DNA from: Anaerocolumna aminovalerica
Lineage (GTDB): Bacteria; Bacillota; Clostridia; Lachnospirales; Lachnospiraceae
Length of the DNA: 64,000 nt
Assembly: GCF_900115365.1 (NCBI RefSeq)
Contig: NZ_FOWD01000004.1
Coordinates: forward strand, 124,001 to 188,000
Direction: 5' to 3'
Position 1 is the stretch's first letter, and each line of letters opens with the position of its first letter. Made by a program: the position numbers and the translations under genes. The notes under the pieces were generated by a model, which had not been told where the DNA came from, made no database searches, and was given only the letters and a program-made list of their open reading frames with translations. Of the stretch, positions 28,158 to 37,777 are shown in pieces.

Positions 28158-29393
28158 ATGAGAGAATATAAAAAACCGGAGCTATTAATACCATCCAGCA
28201 ATTTAGAAGTTTTAAAAGCCGCAATTCTATATGGTGCAGATGCGGTATATATTGGCGGAGAGATGTATGGATTAAGAGCAAAGGCAAAAAACTTTAGTAA
28301 TGAGGATATGAAAGCAGGAATAGAATTTGCACACTCTTATGGCAAAAAGGTATATGTTACTGCCAATATCACTGCTCATAATGAAGATTTGTCCGGTGTC
28401 AGAAAGTATTTTAAAGACTTAAAAGAAATTAAACCGGATGCTGTTATTATTTCTGATCCCGGTGTATTTGAAATAGCAAAAGAAGAAATACCTGAAATCG
28501 ATATTCACATCAGTACTCAGGCAAATAATGTGAACTATGGTACTTACCGCTTCTGGCACAGAATGGGTGCCACCAGAGTAGTATCTGCAAGAGAACTATC
28601 CTTAGAAGAAATTAAATCCATTCGGGAAAATATTCCTGATGAATTAGAGATTGAAACTTTTATTCATGGAGCTATGTGTATTGCTTATTCCGGAAGATGT
28701 TTATTAAGTAATTACTTCACCGGCAGAGATGCAAACCGGGGGGCCTGTACTCATGCCTGCCGTTGGAAATACCATATTGTAGAGGAAACCCGCCCGGGAG
28801 AATATCTTCCAATTGAGGAAAACGAAAGGGGAACCTATATCTTCAATTCAAAAGATTTATGTATGATTGAATATATACCGGAATTAATCAATGCAGGAAT
28901 AGACAGCTTTAAAATAGAAGGCAGAATGAAGACAGCTTTATATGTAGCTGCAGTTACCAGAACTTATCGTAAAGCCATTGATGATTTCTTTGAATCGCCT
29001 TCCAAATATCAGGAGAATATTCCTTATTACAAAGATGAAATATCAAAATGTACCTACAGACAATTTACTACCGGCTTCTTCTTCCAGAAACCCGACGAGG
29101 ATGCTCAAATATATGATAATAATACTTATGTAAAAGAATATACTTACCTTGGAATTATTAATGGAAAGAATGAGGAAGGTTTATATGAGTTAGAACAAAG
29201 AAATAAATTCGCTGTAGGGGAAGAAATTGAAGCAATGAAACCCGACGGAAGAAATCTTATTGTAGCCGTTAAGAGAATTACGGATGAAAATGGTGAAGAT
29301 ATGGATAGCTGCCCTCATCCGAAACAAAAGATATTTGTTGATTTTGGAATAGAACTGGATATCTACGATATATTGAGAAGAAAAGAAGACTAA
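28158..29393 (+). CDS. trhP: U32 family protein, tRNA U34 hydroxylation (TrhP-like)
   Basis: 411 residues. Contains the U32 signature ETFIHGAMCIAYSGRCLLS (split: ETFIHGAMC, then YSGRCLLS) and further cysteines in RGACTHACRW, likely iron-sulfur ligands. U32 proteins of this type make 5-hydroxyuridine at tRNA position 34 using prephenate. It follows the methyltransferase gene as in the B. subtilis yrrMNO cluster, although only one U32 gene is present here instead of two. A strong terminator ends the unit. Confidence 0.87.
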   Translation: MREYKKPELLIPSSNLEVLKAAILYGADAVYIGGEMYGLRAKAKNFSNEDMKAGIEFAHSYGKKVYVTANITAHNEDLSGVRKYFKDLKEIKPDAVIISDPGVFEIAKEEIPEIDIHISTQANNVNYGTYRFWHRMGATRVVSARELSLEEIKSIRENIPDELEIETFIHGAMCIAYSGRCLLSNYFTGRDANRGACTHACRWKYHIVEETRPGEYLPIEENERGTYIFNSKDLCMIEYIPELINAGIDSFKIEGRMKTALYVAAVTRTYRKAIDDFFESPSKYQENIPYYKDEISKCTYRQFTTGFFFQKPDEDAQIYDNNTYVKEYTYLGIINGKNEEGLYELEQRNKFAVGEEIEAMKPDGRNLIVAVKRITDENGEDMDSCPHPKQKIFVDFGIELDIYDILRRKED

Positions 29394-29401
29394 AATAATA
29401 A

Positions 29402-29443
29402 GGACCCTTTAACCAATTTATTTAATGGTTAAAGGGTCCTTTT
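29402..29443 (+). terminator. Terminator after the U32 gene
   Basis: Perfect 14-bp stem GGACCCTTTAACCA / TGGTTAAAGGGTCC followed by TTTTG. Confidence 0.93.
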
Positions 29444-29537
29444 GTAAACAAAAAATATATTAAAATTTACTATATTTCATTGCATTTTATGTTTAAACGT
29501 GCTACAATAAGCCGAATTATTATACAGAAAGGTTGTG

Positions 29538-30350
29538 ATGTTAGGGTTGGAGAAAAAGCTGACTTTGTATGGCTTTAACAACCTCACAAAAACACTTAGC
29601 TTCAACATTTATGATGTTTGCTATGCAAAAAGTGAGAGAGAGCAAAGGGATTATATTGCATACATTGATGAGCAATATAATTCAGAAAGATTAACAAAAA
29701 TCTTATGTGACGTAACAGACAAGATTGGTGCACAGGTATTAAATATTTCCAAGCAGGATTATGATCCTCAGGGAGCCTCTGTTAATATTTTAATTGCAGA
29801 AGAAAAACTTTCTCCGGAGAATATTGATGAATCTTGCAATCAGGGAAAATATCACATTGAGCAAGGTAATTTTGTACATGCTCATTTGGATAAGAGTCAT
29901 GTTACAGTCCACACTTTTCCAGAGTATCATCCGGATAATTCTATTTCCACTTTTCGTGTAGATATTGATGTATCTACCTGTGGTGAGATATCGCCACTGA
30001 ATACGCTGGATTATTTAATTGGTAGCTTTGATTCTGATATTATTACAATTGATTATAGAGTCAGAGGATTTACCAGAGATGTTGAAGGTAAAAAGTTCTA
30101 TATTGATCATGATATTACTTCTATTCAAGATTATATTGACGATAGTACCTTAAAAAAATATGATGCAATTGACGTGAATGTGTATCAATCAAACATTTTT
30201 CATACGAAAATGCTCATTAAAGAGATTGAGCTGCAGAATTATCTTTTCAATAAAGATGTCTATGAATTGCCGCCAAAACAAAGGCTGGAGATAACCAATA
30301 GCCTTCGAAAAGAAATGATTGAAATATTTAGCGGCATGAATATATACTAG
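29538..30350 (+). CDS. speD: S-adenosylmethionine decarboxylase, E. coli SpeD-type proenzyme
   Basis: Provides decarboxylated SAM to spermidine synthase. 270 residues from the ATG at 29538 (AAAGG five bases upstream; a GTG directly before it is also possible). [15 protein letters not shown] contains the Lys-Ser cleavage bond (Ser about 120) that yields the pyruvoyl group, and [10 protein letters not shown] the catalytic cysteine. It resembles the long gammaproteobacterial SpeD nearly throughout ([27 protein letters not shown]), unlike the short enzyme at 451. It is first in the polyamine gene row, 248 bases before speA. Confidence 0.95.
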   Translation: MLGLEKKLTLYGFNNLTKTLSFNIYDVCYAKSEREQRDYIAYIDEQYNSERLTKILCDVTDKIGAQVLNISKQDYDPQGASVNILIAEEKLSPENIDESCNQGKYHIEQGNFVHAHLDKSHVTVHTFPEYHPDNSISTFRVDIDVSTCGEISPLNTLDYLIGSFDSDIITIDYRVRGFTRDVEGKKFYIDHDITSIQDYIDDSTLKKYDAIDVNVYQSNIFHTKMLIKEIELQNYLFNKDVYELPPKQRLEITNSLRKEMIEIFSGMNIY

Positions 30351-30598
30351 ATAATTTTCAATAATGTTATGTTTACATTGAAAATTTGTGTTTATATTTG
30401 AATTTACGTAAGAAAAATATTGAATAAATGATTCTAATATTGCAGAGATGAATACCAATAAGAGACAGAGATAGTGTATTCACATATGTTTATTATAGTT
30501 AATATATGTTGGAATAGATAGTGCTTATATATATTTCCAACTTTTCTATGAGTTTATACCGGAAAATAAACTCATGTATTGAAAGGTATGGGTGATAA

Positions 30599-32053
30599 AT
30601 GAATATACTTTTACAGCAAAAGGCGCCTATACACGAGGCGCTTCAAAGACATAAATTGAATCGTGTAGTCCCATTTGATGTGCCCGGACATAAAGGAGGA
30701 AGAGGCAATAAAGAATTAACCGATTTCCTGGGAGAAAAGTGTTTAAAATTAGATGTAAACTCTATGAAACCTTTAGACAACCTTACGCATCCTGTTTCAG
30801 TAATTAAAGAAGCTGAAGAAATTGCAGCAGATGCCTTTGGAGCAAAAGCGGCTCTGTTTATTGTAAATGGAACCACTGCTTCCGTACAAGGCATGGTTAT
30901 GTCAGTCTGCAAAGCAGGGGACAAAATCATTATGCCTCGAAATGTGCATAGAAGTGCAATTAATGCGCTGGTTGTGTGTGGTGCAGTACCGGTGTATGTG
31001 AATCCCGGTGTGAATAAAAACTTAGGAATCCCTTTGGGCATGTCCGTAATAGAAGTGGAAAAAGCTATCAAAGAGAATCCGGAGGCAAAGGCAATCCTTG
31101 TAAACAACCCCACTTACTATGGAATCTGTTCAAATTTAAGAGAAATTGTAAGGGTTGCCCATAGACATAATATAAAAGTTCTTGTAGACGAAGCACATGG
31201 TACACACTTTTATTTTGGTGAGAATATGCCTGTATCGGCAATGGCAGCCGGAGCGGATATGGCGGCTGTAAGTATGCATAAAACAGGTGGGTCTTTAACC
31301 CAAAGTTCCTTCTTATTATGTGGAGAAGGTGTAAATCCTGATTACGTTAGGCAGATAATTAATCTTACCCAAACAACAAGCGGGTCTTATTTGCTTATGG
31401 TTTCACTGGATATAGCCAGAAAGAACCTAAGTCTAAAGGGAAAAGAAATATTTAAAAAAACAGTAGAGCTTGCAAAGTATGCAAGAGGAGAAATTAATAA
31501 ACTGGGCGGATATTATGCATTTGCCGAGGAAATCATGGATGGAGATACTACCTATGACTTTGATCCCACCAAATTATCGGTTCATACCAGAAAAGTGGGA
31601 CTTGCCGGTGTTGAAGTTTATGACTTGCTGCGGGATGAATACGGTATTCAGGTTGAATTCGGTGATATCAGCAATTTCCTTGCCATTGTATCCGCTGGTG
31701 ATAGAGAATTCGAAATTGAGAGACTAATTGCCTCCTTGTCAGAAATTAAAAGATTATATGGAAAAGATGATATATCGGGAATGTTAGACCATGAATACAT
31801 CAATCCTGATGTTGCCATGATTCCGCAAAAAGCCTTCTATAGTGTTAAAAAATCCTTGCCTATACAAGACAGCATTGGTGAAATCTGCGGTGAATTTGTT
31901 ATGTGTTATCCCCCGGGAATACCCATATTAGCCCCAGGTGAAAGAATTACGGAAGAAGTAATACAGTATATTCAATATGCCAAGGAAAAGGGAAGTTTTC
32001 TAACAGGTACAGAGGATATGAATGTTGAAAACATTAATGTTGTTTTGAGATAA
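30599..32053 (+). CDS. speA: Arginine decarboxylase (Orn/Lys/Arg decarboxylase family)
   Basis: PLP fold-type I decarboxylase giving agmatine from arginine. 484 residues: DVPGHKGGRGN near the N-terminus, LVDEAHGTH, the PLP lysine in SMHKTGGSLTQ (Lys228), and the C-terminal YPPGIPILAPGE. Length and architecture match the Bacillus SpeA type. Substrate choice (Arg rather than Lys or Orn) is supported by the agmatinase gene two positions downstream. Ribosome site AAAGGTATGGGTG. Confidence 0.9.
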   Translation: MNILLQQKAPIHEALQRHKLNRVVPFDVPGHKGGRGNKELTDFLGEKCLKLDVNSMKPLDNLTHPVSVIKEAEEIAADAFGAKAALFIVNGTTASVQGMVMSVCKAGDKIIMPRNVHRSAINALVVCGAVPVYVNPGVNKNLGIPLGMSVIEVEKAIKENPEAKAILVNNPTYYGICSNLREIVRVAHRHNIKVLVDEAHGTHFYFGENMPVSAMAAGADMAAVSMHKTGGSLTQSSFLLCGEGVNPDYVRQIINLTQTTSGSYLLMVSLDIARKNLSLKGKEIFKKTVELAKYARGEINKLGGYYAFAEEIMDGDTTYDFDPTKLSVHTRKVGLAGVEVYDLLRDEYGIQVEFGDISNFLAIVSAGDREFEIERLIASLSEIKRLYGKDDISGMLDHEYINPDVAMIPQKAFYSVKKSLPIQDSIGEICGEFVMCYPPGIPILAPGERITEEVIQYIQYAKEKGSFLTGTEDMNVENINVVLR

Positions 32054-32138
32054 TATTTCTTGTTATTGTAGAGTGAATTGGAGCCATATTGCATGACAAG
32101 ATAAACTCACATGACAAAAACATAAAGGAGGATAACCT

Positions 32139-32987
32139 ATGGATCTATGGTATACGGAACAACACTCGAAATATGCCCAGTTCTCTATAAAGATTGACAG
32201 GCAGCTAGCCAGTGTTAAAAGTGATTTTCAAAGAATTGATGTATTTGAATCAAAAGGCTTTGGAAGAATCCTAACCTTAGATGGATATCTAATGGTTACA
32301 GAAAAAGATGAGTTTATTTACCATGATATGATTACCCATATTCCAATGGCTACAAATCCGAATATCAGAAAGGTATTAGTTATTGGAGCGGGAGATGGAG
32401 GGACAGTGCGTGAGCTCCTCCGTTATGAAACCATAGAACATATTGATATGGTAGAAATAGATGAAGATGTAGTAAAGGTCTGTAAGGAATTTCTGCCCTT
32501 TACGGCTTGTGGACTGGAGGATGAGAGAGTTCATCTGTACTTTGAAGATGGTCTGAAATTCGTCCGAAGAAAAGAAGGAGAGTACGATTTAATCCTTGTC
32601 GATTCTACAGATCCTTTCGGACCTGGTGAAGGTTTATTCACCAAAGAATTCTACGGCAACTGCTATAAAGCATTAAATGAAACAGGAATTCTGGTAAACC
32701 AACATGAAAGTGTTTATTATGAATCTTATGCAGTTTCCATGAAACGGGCACATCAAAGAATAAAGGAATGCTTTCCGATAGCAAAAGTTTATCAGGCACA
32801 TATTCCTACTTATCCATCAGGACACTGGTTATTTGGGTTCGCATCGAAAAAATACGATCCCATACAGGATTTAGACACCGGAAGGTGGAACGAATTGGGA
32901 ATAAAAACAAAATATTATAATACAGACTTACACATAGGAGCATTCGCCTTACCTAATTATGTAAAGGAGCAATTAGAAGATGAATAA
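32139..32987 (+). CDS. speE: Spermidine synthase
   Basis: Transfers the aminopropyl group from decarboxylated SAM to putrescine. 282 residues: N-terminal strand domain (MDLWYTEQ), VLVIGAGDGGTVRELLR cofactor loop, ILVDSTDPFGPGEGLFT active-site loop, and HIPTYPSGHWLFGF. AAAGGAGG precedes the ATG. Its end overlaps the start of the agmatinase gene by eight bases, so the two are co-translated. Confidence 0.95.
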   Translation: MDLWYTEQHSKYAQFSIKIDRQLASVKSDFQRIDVFESKGFGRILTLDGYLMVTEKDEFIYHDMITHIPMATNPNIRKVLVIGAGDGGTVRELLRYETIEHIDMVEIDEDVVKVCKEFLPFTACGLEDERVHLYFEDGLKFVRRKEGEYDLILVDSTDPFGPGEGLFTKEFYGNCYKALNETGILVNQHESVYYESYAVSMKRAHQRIKECFPIAKVYQAHIPTYPSGHWLFGFASKKYDPIQDLDTGRWNELGIKTKYYNTDLHIGAFALPNYVKEQLEDE

Positions 32988-33825
32988 AAATGTTCATACC
33001 TTTATTGGCTGTGACAGAGAATATGAAGAAAGTAAAATAGTACTGTTTGGAGCACCTTTTGACAGTACCACTTCCTATCGCCCCGGTACAAGATTTGCAA
33101 GTTCAGCCATACGCAACGAAAGTTTTGGCATTGAAACCTACAGCCCATACCTGGACAAGGATTTAACCGATTATAAGATATTTGATGGCGGTGATTTAGA
33201 GCTGACTTTTGGTAATCCTGGAAGAGCTTTGAAGGATATTGAAGAATTTTCTTCACAGATTATAAAAGACGGTAAGATTCCCTTTATGATTGGGGGAGAA
33301 CATCTTGTAACCTTAGGTGCCGTACGTGCTGCAGTAAAGGTATATGAAGATTTGCACATCATTCATTTTGATGCTCATGCTGATTTAAGAGATGATTACT
33401 TAGGGGAAACCCTGTCTCATGCATCCGTTATGAGAAGATGCTGGGATTTAGTAGGAGATAATAAAATCTTTCAATTTGGCATCAGAAGTGGTGACCGAGA
33501 AGAGTTTAGGTGGGGCAAAGACCATGTGAAAACTACCAAGTTTACATTTGAAGGCTTAGAAGAACTTATTGAAAGTCTAAAAGGGAAACCGGTATACTTT
33601 ACCATTGATCTGGATGTTCTGGATCCAAGTGCATTCCCGGGAACAGGAACACCGGAAGCAGGCGGTGTGACTTTCCTTGATTTATTAAGTGCTGTGAGGA
33701 AAGTAAGTAAACTAAATATCGTGGGGCTTGATATGAATGAATTATCGCCTATATATGACCAAAGTGGAGCATCTACTGCACTGGCTTGTAAGCTGGTTAG
33801 AGAGATACTTTTATTGTTGGTATAA
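32980..33825 (+). CDS. speB: Agmatinase
   Basis: Manganese ureohydrolase splitting agmatine into putrescine and urea. 281 residues with the ligand blocks GGEHLVTLGA, IIHFDAHADLRDDY and TIDLDVLDPSAFPGTGTPE. Together with speA it supplies putrescine from arginine. No ureidopropionase or agmatine deiminase genes are nearby, so this is the only putrescine route visible. Confidence 0.93.
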   Translation: MNKNVHTFIGCDREYEESKIVLFGAPFDSTTSYRPGTRFASSAIRNESFGIETYSPYLDKDLTDYKIFDGGDLELTFGNPGRALKDIEEFSSQIIKDGKIPFMIGGEHLVTLGAVRAAVKVYEDLHIIHFDAHADLRDDYLGETLSHASVMRRCWDLVGDNKIFQFGIRSGDREEFRWGKDHVKTTKFTFEGLEELIESLKGKPVYFTIDLDVLDPSAFPGTGTPEAGGVTFLDLLSAVRKVSKLNIVGLDMNELSPIYDQSGASTALACKLVREILLLLV

Positions 33826-33833
33826 AAATATAG

Positions 33834-33871
33834 CTTTTGCAAATATATATTTAATTACTTATTTGCAAAAG
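33834..33871 (+). other. Hairpin downstream of speB
   Basis: CTTTTGCAAATA / TATTTGCAAAAG 12-bp stem without a T-run, inside the 278-base gap before the carboxynorspermidine dehydrogenase gene. It may mark an mRNA processing point or a weak end of the first half of the operon. Confidence 0.45.
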
Positions 33872-34103
33872 TGGATAGCATCTCAGACAGAAACGAAGAT
33901 TTTGTCAGGTTCAATTTAATTTAGGTAAAGGCCTAAAATAAGTAGGGTGTGTCGAGGCAGTGTGTGTGACAGGTAAGTAAGTCAAAGCGCTAAAATCAGA
34001 TTTAAAAGTGCTAGAAAGCCATAAAAACTGTATTGATATACTTGAAGCTTATTACATGAAAACCTAATAACATAAAAGAAATAACGTAAAGGAGATAAAT
34101 TAT

Positions 34104-35303
34104 ATGGGAAAAGCGTTAATTATTGGTGCTGGCGGAGTTGCCGGTGTTGTTGTTCATAAATGTTGCCAAAATTCTGAGGTATTCGAAGAAATCTGTATTG
34201 CAAGCAGAACCAAATCAAAGTGTGATGAATTAAAAGAAAAATTACAAGGCGGAAAAACAAAAATTACAACTGCCCAGGTAGATGCAGATAAAACAGAAGA
34301 AGTAATTGCATTAATTAACAGTTTTAAACCGGATATCGTTATTAACGTTGCTCTGCCTTATCAAGACTTAACAATTATGGATGCTTGCCTTGCAACAAAA
34401 ACAGACTATGTGGATACTGCTAACTATGAACCGATAGATACTGCAAAGTTTGAATACAAATGGCAGTGGGCATATAGAGATAAATTCAAGGAAGCAGGTA
34501 TAACCGCTTTGCTTGGAAGCGGATTTGACCCTGGTGTTACCGGTGTATTCTCAGCCTATGCTATGAAGCATCATTTTGATGAAATACATCAGATAGATAT
34601 TCTGGATGCAAATGCAGGAGACCATGGATATCCATTTGCAACAAACTTTAATCCGGAGATCAATATCAGAGAAGTAACTGCTAACGGAAGTTATTTTGAA
34701 AATGGTAAGTTTATTGAAACAGAGCCTATGTCCATTAAAAGAGTATATAACTTCCCTGAAATCGGTGAAAAAGATATGTATTTATTACATCATGAAGAAA
34801 TGGAATCTCTTGCTTTAAATATGAAAGGAATTAAGAAGATTCGTTTCTGGATGACATTTTCGCAAAATTATTTAACTCATTTAAAATGTCTTGAGAACGT
34901 GGGAATGACTTCTATTGAACCAATTGAATTTGAAGGTCACAAAATTGTACCTTTGCAATTCTTAAAGGCAGTATTGCCAGATCCGGCATCCTTAGGACCA
35001 AGAACAAAAGGAAAGACGAATATCGGATGTATCTTCCAAGGCATCAAAGACGGAAAAGAAAAGACCTACTATGTATATAATGTCTGCGATCACGAAGAGT
35101 GTTACAAGGAAGTGGGTTCCCAGGCAATATCATATACTACCGGTGTTCCTGCCATGATTGGCGCCATGATGGTAATGACTGGTAAGTGGAAGAAACCAGG
35201 AGTATTCAACATTGAAGAATTTGATCCGGATCCATTTATGGAGGCATTGAATAAATTTGGATTACCTTGGCAAGAAAGCTTTAATCCTGATTTAGTAGAA
35301 TAG
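34104..35303 (+). CDS. Carboxynorspermidine/carboxyspermidine dehydrogenase (saccharopine dehydrogenase family)
   Basis: NAD(P)H enzyme condensing aspartate semialdehyde with a diamine; with putrescine it gives carboxyspermidine. 399 residues, N-terminal Rossmann motif ALIIGAGGVAGVVVHKCC, central LLGSGFDPGVTGVFSAY, and a C-terminal domain ending in LPWQESFNPDLVE. The AAAGGAG ribosome site is strong. The next gene, nspC, starts four bases later, the diagnostic pairing for this route. It is called CASDH/CANSDH in the literature. Confidence 0.93.
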   Translation: MGKALIIGAGGVAGVVVHKCCQNSEVFEEICIASRTKSKCDELKEKLQGGKTKITTAQVDADKTEEVIALINSFKPDIVINVALPYQDLTIMDACLATKTDYVDTANYEPIDTAKFEYKWQWAYRDKFKEAGITALLGSGFDPGVTGVFSAYAMKHHFDEIHQIDILDANAGDHGYPFATNFNPEINIREVTANGSYFENGKFIETEPMSIKRVYNFPEIGEKDMYLLHHEEMESLALNMKGIKKIRFWMTFSQNYLTHLKCLENVGMTSIEPIEFEGHKIVPLQFLKAVLPDPASLGPRTKGKTNIGCIFQGIKDGKEKTYYVYNVCDHEECYKEVGSQAISYTTGVPAMIGAMMVMTGKWKKPGVFNIEEFDPDPFMEALNKFGLPWQESFNPDLVE

Positions 35304-35306
35304 GAA

Positions 35307-36449
35307 GTGACAATGAATATAGATTTTACAAATTTACCTACACCTTCATATATAGTAGATGAAAGACTTCTAAAGAAAAATTTAGAGATATTAAAATACG
35401 TATCAGATCAGACTGGCTGCAAAATACTGCTGGCACAAAAGGCTTTTTCCATGTTTGCTACTTATCCTTTAATAGGAAAATACCTACAGGGAACAACTGC
35501 AAGCTCTTTATTTGAAGCAAGGCTTGGAAAAGAAGAAATGGAAGGTGAAGTGCATATTTTCTCTCCGGCTTATAAAGAAGAGGAAATGAATGAAATCCTA
35601 TCTATTTGTGACCATATTGTATTTAATTCCTTTTCCCAATGGAAAAAGTATAGAAACAAGGTAAAGGAAACAGACAGAAAGCTAGAATGCGGTATCCGAA
35701 TCAATCCGGAATACTCTGAAATAGAAACAGACATGTATAATCCATGTTTTACTGGTTCCAGATTAGGTGTCACTCTATCTCAATTTGAACCGGAAGAAAT
35801 GGAGGGCATTGATGGACTTCATTTTCATACCATGTGTGAACAAAATTCCGATGTATTGGAGCGCACCGTTAAGGTGGTAGATGAAAAATTCGGCAAATAC
35901 ATTGCTAAATGCAAATGGATCAATTTTGGTGGCGGACACCATATTACCAGACCGGATTATGACTTGGATACATTGATTCGCTCTATTAAGTTTATGAAAG
36001 AGAAATACGGCGTGGAGGTTTATTTAGAGCCCGGTGAGGCAGTAGCCCTAAATTCCGGATATTTGGTTGCTAAAGTATTAGATACCCTGCACAATGACAT
36101 AGACCTTGCTATACTGGACACTTCAGCAGCCTGCCACATGCCGGATGTATTAGAGATGCCCTACCGCCCTGATATAATCGATTCAGGCCAACCGGGAGAA
36201 TATCAATATACCTACAGACTTGGCGGGCCTACCTGCCTAGCAGGTGATATAATAGGAGATTATTCCTTTAAAGAACCATTAAAGCCTGGAGATACTTTGG
36301 TTTTTTGTGATATGGCTATCTATACCATGGTAAAAAACAATACCTTTAATGGAATTGGATTACCTGCAATTGCACTATATAGTGAAGAAAAAGGAATGCA
36401 GTTAATCAAGCAATTCGGCTATGAAGACTTTAAGATGAGGTTATCTTAG
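35307..36449 (+). CDS. nspC: Carboxynorspermidine (carboxyspermidine) decarboxylase
   Basis: PLP alanine-racemase-fold decarboxylase. 380 residues: PLP lysine in LLAQKAFSMF (Lys45), FHTMCEQNSD, INFGGGHHITRPDYD and LEPGEAVAL; CxxxD-type C-terminal active-site residues in GPTCLAGD. Completes the SAM-independent conversion of putrescine to spermidine begun by the preceding gene, with which it is coupled. The start at 35307 gives MTMNIDFTNL; a second ATG lies two codons on at 35313. Confidence 0.93.
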   Translation: MTMNIDFTNLPTPSYIVDERLLKKNLEILKYVSDQTGCKILLAQKAFSMFATYPLIGKYLQGTTASSLFEARLGKEEMEGEVHIFSPAYKEEEMNEILSICDHIVFNSFSQWKKYRNKVKETDRKLECGIRINPEYSEIETDMYNPCFTGSRLGVTLSQFEPEEMEGIDGLHFHTMCEQNSDVLERTVKVVDEKFGKYIAKCKWINFGGGHHITRPDYDLDTLIRSIKFMKEKYGVEVYLEPGEAVALNSGYLVAKVLDTLHNDIDLAILDTSAACHMPDVLEMPYRPDIIDSGQPGEYQYTYRLGGPTCLAGDIIGDYSFKEPLKPGDTLVFCDMAIYTMVKNNTFNGIGLPAIALYSEEKGMQLIKQFGYEDFKMRLS

Positions 36450-36490
36450 ATTCTTTTTCCTGTAAGGATAAAAAGTTTTCGCAGCAGGAC

Positions 36491-36727
36491 GCTTTGCTTT
36501 ATAGTTTGTCTGGAACCCAGAAAATGCTTATTTAAAGCTTTCATAATGACTCAATTTACATGTTCAAGGATAACAGGGTGTATATAATTAATTTTGCTAC
36601 CTTACCCTGTCGGCCGGATTACGCAAAATTAATTATATACACCCTGTTATCCTAATTTAGTTTACGTGAGTCATTACTAAAGGCTAATAAGCATTTTCTG
36701 ATTTTAATTTATGCTGTAGAGCAAAGC
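36491..36727. repeat. Long foldback element, copy 1
   Basis: A 31-bp perfect stem (36567-36597 with 36623-36653, starting AGGATAACAGGGTG) encloses a 25-base loop. Outer arms CAGAAAATGCTTA/TAAGCATTTTCTG (36518-36530/36688-36700), AATGACTCA/TGAGTCATT and GCTTTGC/GCAAAGC (36491/36727) extend it to about 237 bp. No gene inside. Confidence 0.9.
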
Positions 36728-37104
36728 TGTTGTTACCGAATTATTTTAAAATTACGTAGTGAGGCAAAAGCTGTTTATAAAATAATTATACTCTCTATCA
36801 AACAAATTTATATAATTTCTCTATTAGACAATAACTTTTCTTTCCATATAATAAACATAATAGGTTCTTCCTTTAAAAATTTCTATATCTATCTACATAA
36901 ATATCAAATATCTTTTCAAGAAGAATTAAAAGCCTTATCGAAACCTTCAAGTTCAATTTATACATTGAGATAAAGTTCCGTATTGAAAATTGTATTTAGT
37001 GCCTTAATAGTCTTCATTAAATATGACTATTAGCTATAACAGCATAAAATTAAGTATGTTTTATAGCTAAGCTACATACTAGTTTAATAAATTCGGTAAT
37101 AACA
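36728..37104. other. AT-rich spacer between the two foldback copies
   Basis: No gene is seen. Very AT-rich, with stops in all frames. The outermost 20-25 bases on each side (ending TTACCGAATTATT on the left and beginning AATAAATTCGGTAA on the right) are inverted copies of each other, continuing the symmetry of the flanking elements. Confidence 0.6.
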
Positions 37105-37336
37105 GCTTTGCTTCAAAACATAAATTGAACCCAAAAGAACTCATTAAAGCTTTCGTAATGACTCCACAAACTAAATTAGGATAACAGGGTGGACATGATT
37201 AATTTGCGTAATCCCACCGCGAGGGTAAGTTAGCAAAATTAATTATATCCACCCTGTTATCCTTGAATATATAAATTGAGTCATTATGAAGCTTAGTGAG
37301 CACTTTCAGATTTCACAACAAACTTCAGAGCAAAGC
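37105..37336. repeat. Long foldback element, copy 2
   Basis: Arms at 37178-37207 and 37233-37263 (AGGATAACAGGGTGGA pairing with TCCACCCTGTTATCCT, then an imperfect continuation), with AATGACTC/GAGTCATT outside and GCTTTGC/GCAAAGC at the borders. The loop at 37208-37232 is the reverse complement, with changes, of the copy 1 loop, so this is an inverted, diverged copy of the element at 36491. It ends 136 bases before sigK. Confidence 0.9.
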
Positions 37337-37472
37337 ATCCTACTGAGACAAATTTTTATATGGTCTTCAAAAAGTATTAAGAAATATCTTACGAATAAAT
37401 TGTAGGAAAGGCACTTAATTGGTCCCACTAACATAGATTAATAATAAACTCTAATCATGAGGTGCTTATTCA

Positions 37473-37766
37473 GTGAAATCTTTTCCGAAACCACTGAGCG
37501 CCAAGGAAGAAACGGATATCTTGAACCTATGTAAACAAGGTAATAAGGAAGCGAGAGACATCCTAATTGAAAGAAATCTCCGTCTGGTTGCACATATTGT
37601 TAAAAAATATAATACGGCGGAAAAAGACATAGATGACCTGATATCGATTGGCACAATCGGACTGATCAAAGCAATAGACACCTTTGATTCAGATAAAGGT
37701 ATAAGACTTGCTACTTACGCATCCCGATGTATTGATAATGCACTTTTGCACATTGGCGGTAATTAA
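37473..37766 (+). pseudogene. sigK: sigK, 5' part (mother-cell sigma factor, interrupted by the skin-like element)
   Basis: N-terminal half of the late mother-cell sigma factor. Residues 1-89 (MKSFPKPLSAKEETD to ASRCIDN) cover sigma region 1.2-2.4 with NLRLVAHIVKKY, DDLISIGTIGLIKAID and LATYASRC. After Asn89 the frame enters the element and stops eight codons later (ALLHIGGN). The start GTG at 37473 has GAGGTG upstream. There is no pro-sequence: the protein begins at the position corresponding to mature B. subtilis SigK. Excision joins base 37740 to 46613 and restores a 208-residue protein. It is therefore a developmentally split gene rather than a dead one. Confidence 0.93.
37737..37764. other. 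Left attachment site of the sigK element
   Basis: AATG (37737-37740) is shared with the right junction and is where the sigK reading frames meet. Twelve bases further in lies TTGGCGGTAATT (37753-37764), which is repeated inverted at the right end (46582-46593). This is the expected layout of a serine-recombinase site with a short core and flanking arms. Confidence 0.82.
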
Positions 37767-37777
37767 AACTAGTTAGT

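Noticed and set aside
30643-31113. 156-residue minus-strand frame opposite speA
   Set aside because: Mirror of the well-supported arginine decarboxylase; no ribosome site and no family resemblance.
37175-37195. TAGGATAACAGGGT in the foldback arms resembles the I-SceI homing endonuclease site
   Set aside because: It lacks one G and the 3' end of the known 18-base site, occurs within inverted-repeat arms, and no homing endonuclease gene is near; treated as coincidence.
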